Source: Actinomycetota bacterium
GTDB taxonomy: Bacteria > Actinomycetota > Thermoleophilia > Solirubrobacterales > 70-9
Direction: 5' to 3'
Assembly (NCBI GenBank): GCA_005884305.1
Contig: VAYL01000193.1
Location: 5,786-12,477 of the forward strand
Length of the DNA stretch: 6,692 bases
Part shown: positions 5,034 to 6,692 of the stretch, piece by piece
How the letters are laid out: every line of letters begins with the position of its first letter
Numbering within the stretch: the stretch's first letter is position 1
Notes under the pieces: generated by a model
Databases searched by the model: none
Seen by the model: the letters and a program-made list of their open reading frames with translations, nothing else
What the model was told of the DNA's origin: nothing
Made by a program: the position numbers and the translations under genes

Positions 5034-5471
5034 TCAGCGACTCAGGAGGCTCCGTATCGGCGTAGCTCGATTCGGTCGCGGGGACTCGCCAGTTCGAGCG
5101 CGACCCTCCATCCATCGGGCGGCACCTCGAACGCCAGGCGGTGGAAGTTGACCTCGCGCCGCCCAGGCCCTCAGGCGTTGATCCTCGCGAAGGGCAGCTA
5201 GCTGAATTGGGCTTCGAAGTGAGTATGCAAGCGTCGCGTCGCAGTGCCAAGCACCGTGGCTGGGCGTGAGCGTGTTGCTGTCCTCCCACAGCTCGTGGTT
5301 GTGGCTGTCGATCAGGAACAGGTGGGCGATGTCCGAGATCTCAGTGCGGTACAGGAGCGCGACGTCGCCCTGCTCGGTCCGCTCGTGGCAAGTCCACTTG
5401 ACCGCGAGTCCCTCGTCGGCCCCTCCGTCTCTCAGTTTGAGGAAGAACTCGGGCTTCGTGACCCCAACCAT
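5034..5471 (-). CDS. EVE (PUA-like) domain protein gene with apparent 3' frameshift
   Basis: The ATG at 5471-5469 opens KPEFFLKLRDGG (6-17) and AVKWTCHERTEQGDVALLYR (23-42), where 'W...GD.ALLYR' is the EVE signature. Then come SDIAHLFLIDS (46-56), AWHCDATLAYSLRSPIQLAALRED (74-97) and LRAWAA (100-105). EVE domains belong to the PUA-like superfamily and bind modified bases in DNA or RNA; which base is unknown here. After W103 (codon 5165-5163) the frame becomes a poor Arg/Pro-rich tail that ends at 5034. The +1-shifted frame gives REVNFHRLAFEVPPDGW and ends at a stop at 5044-5042, which matches the 'NF..xxF.VP...W' ending of EVE domains. One extra base within about 5156-5165 therefore explains the gene, restoring about 142 residues, close to a whole EVE domain. 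It may be a real frameshift (pseudogene), programmed shifting or an assembly error. Upstream starts are possible (ATG 5525) but lack protein-like sequence. Confidence 0.65.
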   Translation of the reverse strand: MVGVTKPEFFLKLRDGGADEGLAVKWTCHERTEQGDVALLYRTEISDIAHLFLIDSHNHELWEDSNTLTPSHGAWHCDATLAYSLRSPIQLAALREDQRLRAWAARGQLPPPGVRGAARWMEGRARTGESPRPNRATPIRSLLSR

Positions 5472-5640
5472 CGGTCGGGTTCGTCTGCGCGAGAGGACTT
5501 CGCGCCGGCGGGGGCCTCTTTGCATTAAAGGTCCCAGGCGGATGCGCCGATCCGTCCCGCTGCTTCGAGAACTCTTCGACGGTGGGCGGCACAGGTGAGG
5601 TTCCAGGCCCCGCCACGATCGCGCCCGACCGGCCCGCGAT

Positions 5641-6692
5641 TCAGCTGCGCCTGATCGCGCTGTCGTAGGCCAGCGCGCTGGATGGCTCGCCCCTGCCCAC
5701 CGTTGCTCGCCGGGCGACCCAGCGAACGTAGTTTCCCTCCGGATCACGACAGAGCACGGGCACCCGCTCGACTCGCACTCCCTTCAGGACCATCGGCTGG
5801 TGGGGGCGGAGCAGCACTCCAACCGGGTGAACCGGCCTCGGGGGGTCATTGCGATCGAGGAGCGCCCCCTTGCGAAGCTCGATCGACCACGCCGAATCGG
5901 CTTTGGCCACGGGTACGAAGGGGATCCAGCGGGCGGGCACCTCGGTCTGGAGGAGGTAATCGAGCTCAGGCTCCGGGGGCTCGGTCCGCGACTGGACCGG
6001 GTCGGGCCCGGGCTCGTCGGAGCGCTCTCGCGGCGTCCCGCTGGGCCCCTGCACGCGGCGCTCGATACCCCACGCCATGTTCGCCCCCTCGTCGCGGCCG
6101 AACAGAACCTCCTCGAGCGCCCGGCCCTCCATCCGCGCCGGGGCGGTGGGTGGGTTGATTAGGCCGCCGATCGTCGTCTCGGCGTCGGACTCGCTGACGG
6201 CGAACAGCCGGAACCGCTCCCCGGGCGGACCCTGATCCGCCGCCGAGACGGTGAAGGTCTCCCCGAACGTGGTCGTGTAGCTGACCCCTTCGATCCTCGT
6301 CATCGACCCAGCCGGCACGTCGAACGGCACCACCAGCCAGTCGTTCCCGTAGACGACCGCAAACTCCACGAGTGCGAGCCGCGCCAGGTCATGCGGCTGA
6401 ACGTCGAGCGCAGCAAGGTTCACCTGCCCGTCCTCGAACTCCCAGTAGCGGTCCGCCGGCATCCCGGAGAACGTGAGCGGTGTCGCGAGGACGGTCTGGT
6501 CGCGGTCGACGAGCGCGGTGCCGTCCGGTGGGGGCTCGAGCGGCACGCCGTCCTCGGCCGCATCGAACGCATGCCAGTCCACGCGGCCCCCGTCGAACGC
6601 CGGAGCGTCCAGCACCACCTGCCCGTCGCGCCCAGCCACGCCGATCCGGAACCGGTACTCGAGCCGCTCGTCCACCCACGAGTCCTCCGAGG
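5641..6692 (-). CDS. Large uncharacterised protein, C-terminal 349 residues (5' end outside window)
   Basis: The frame is open from the right edge, where SEDSWVDERLEYRF precedes the GTG at 6675, so the gene starts outside the window and that GTG is unlikely to be its start. I know no named function. Visible segments in order are a beta-rich part with PLTFSGMPADRYWEFEDGQVN, ALVEFAVVYGNDWLVVPFDVPAGS (a long hydrophobic beta segment), VSYTTTFGETFTVSAAD, then LINPPTAP and LEEVLFGRDEGANMAWGIERRV. A proline- and acid-rich linker (TPRERSDEPGPDPVQSRTEP) follows, then YLLQTEVPARWIPFVPV. It ends with VERVPVLCRDPEGNYVRWVARR and GRGEPSSALAYDSAIRRS. This resembles long actinobacterial hypothetical proteins whose C-terminus reads 'W..RR...GRGE.SSGL..D', so the C-terminus is probably complete. 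There is no signal peptide, membrane segment or catalytic motif in the visible part. Confidence 0.8.
   Translation of the reverse strand, partial: SEDSWVDERLEYRFRIGVAGRDGQVVLDAPAFDGGRVDWHAFDAAEDGVPLEPPPDGTALVDRDQTVLATPLTFSGMPADRYWEFEDGQVNLAALDVQPHDLARLALVEFAVVYGNDWLVVPFDVPAGSMTRIEGVSYTTTFGETFTVSAADQGPPGERFRLFAVSESDAETTIGGLINPPTAPARMEGRALEEVLFGRDEGANMAWGIERRVQGPSGTPRERSDEPGPDPVQSRTEPPEPELDYLLQTEVPARWIPFVPVAKADSAWSIELRKGALLDRNDPPRPVHPVGVLLRPHQPMVLKGVRVERVPVLCRDPEGNYVRWVARRATVGRGEPSSALAYDSAIRRS

Noticed and set aside
5525..5747. N-terminal extension of the EVE protein up to 5747
   Set aside because: The added sequence is Arg/Ser/Pro-rich, shows no domain and would overlap the 3' end of the upstream gene by about 100 bp.
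1..6692. tRNA, rRNA, CRISPR arrays, insertion sequences or attachment sites
   Set aside because: I looked for CCA-ended cloverleafs, regularly spaced repeats, transposase motifs and terminal inverted repeats by eye on both strands and found none.

Overview
High-GC window (strong G/C at third codon positions) whose proteins look most like those of deep-branching Actinobacteria, probably Thermoleophilia (Solirubrobacterales/Gaiellales-like). The pointers are the DUF4395 protein, a short four-helix membrane protein with a 'FLPW' motif, the 'WGATDEEV...LPGDEL' SRPBCC protein and a large uncharacterised 'GRGEPSS' C-terminus family. The lineage call is inference from protein resemblance, not from a marker gene. 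There are no RNA genes, insertion sequences or CRISPR repeats that I can see, and no gap between genes exceeds about 180 bases.

Layout, left to right. (1) The 5' part of a class I SAM-dependent methyltransferase gene runs off the left edge on the minus strand (1-482). (2) Divergent from it by 21 bp is a DUF4395 membrane protein fused to a thioredoxin-like domain (504-1226). (3) A four-helix membrane protein lies on the minus strand (1234-1644), convergent with the fusion gene. (4) On the plus strand a peroxiredoxin-like gene (1748-2329) is interrupted by one in-frame TGA, exactly where its family carries the first Cys of CxxC. A hairpin with bacterial SECIS geometry follows the TGA, so I read it as a selenoprotein (U56-T-Y-C59). 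(5) A secreted YncE-like beta-propeller lies on the minus strand (2342-3520). (6) Divergent from it is an SRPBCC-fold protein with an N-terminal hydrophobic segment (3594-4373). (7) A small 107-residue protein of unknown function follows (4541-4864), with a hairpin before it and another just after its stop. (8) An EVE (PUA-like) domain gene on the minus strand carries an apparent one-base frameshift near its 3' end (5034-5471). (9) The 3' part of a large uncharacterised gene fills the right edge (5641-6692, minus).

The genes do not form one operon: strands alternate and most genes appear to be transcribed singly. The only functional theme is thiol/selenol redox chemistry in the first third, where the membrane-tethered thioredoxin-like fusion and the candidate Sec peroxiredoxin-like protein lie about 500 bp apart with one membrane-protein gene between them. 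Two starts (1748 and 3520) have a TANNNT -10-like hexamer 7-8 nt upstream and no convincing Shine-Dalgarno site, which suggests leaderless mRNAs. The membrane protein (1644) and the small protein (4541) have clear purine-rich ribosome binding sites.

The main result is the selenoprotein. An ordinary gene caller would end the ORF at the TGA or start it at GTG 1937, inside the SECIS-like hairpin, and so lose the active site.
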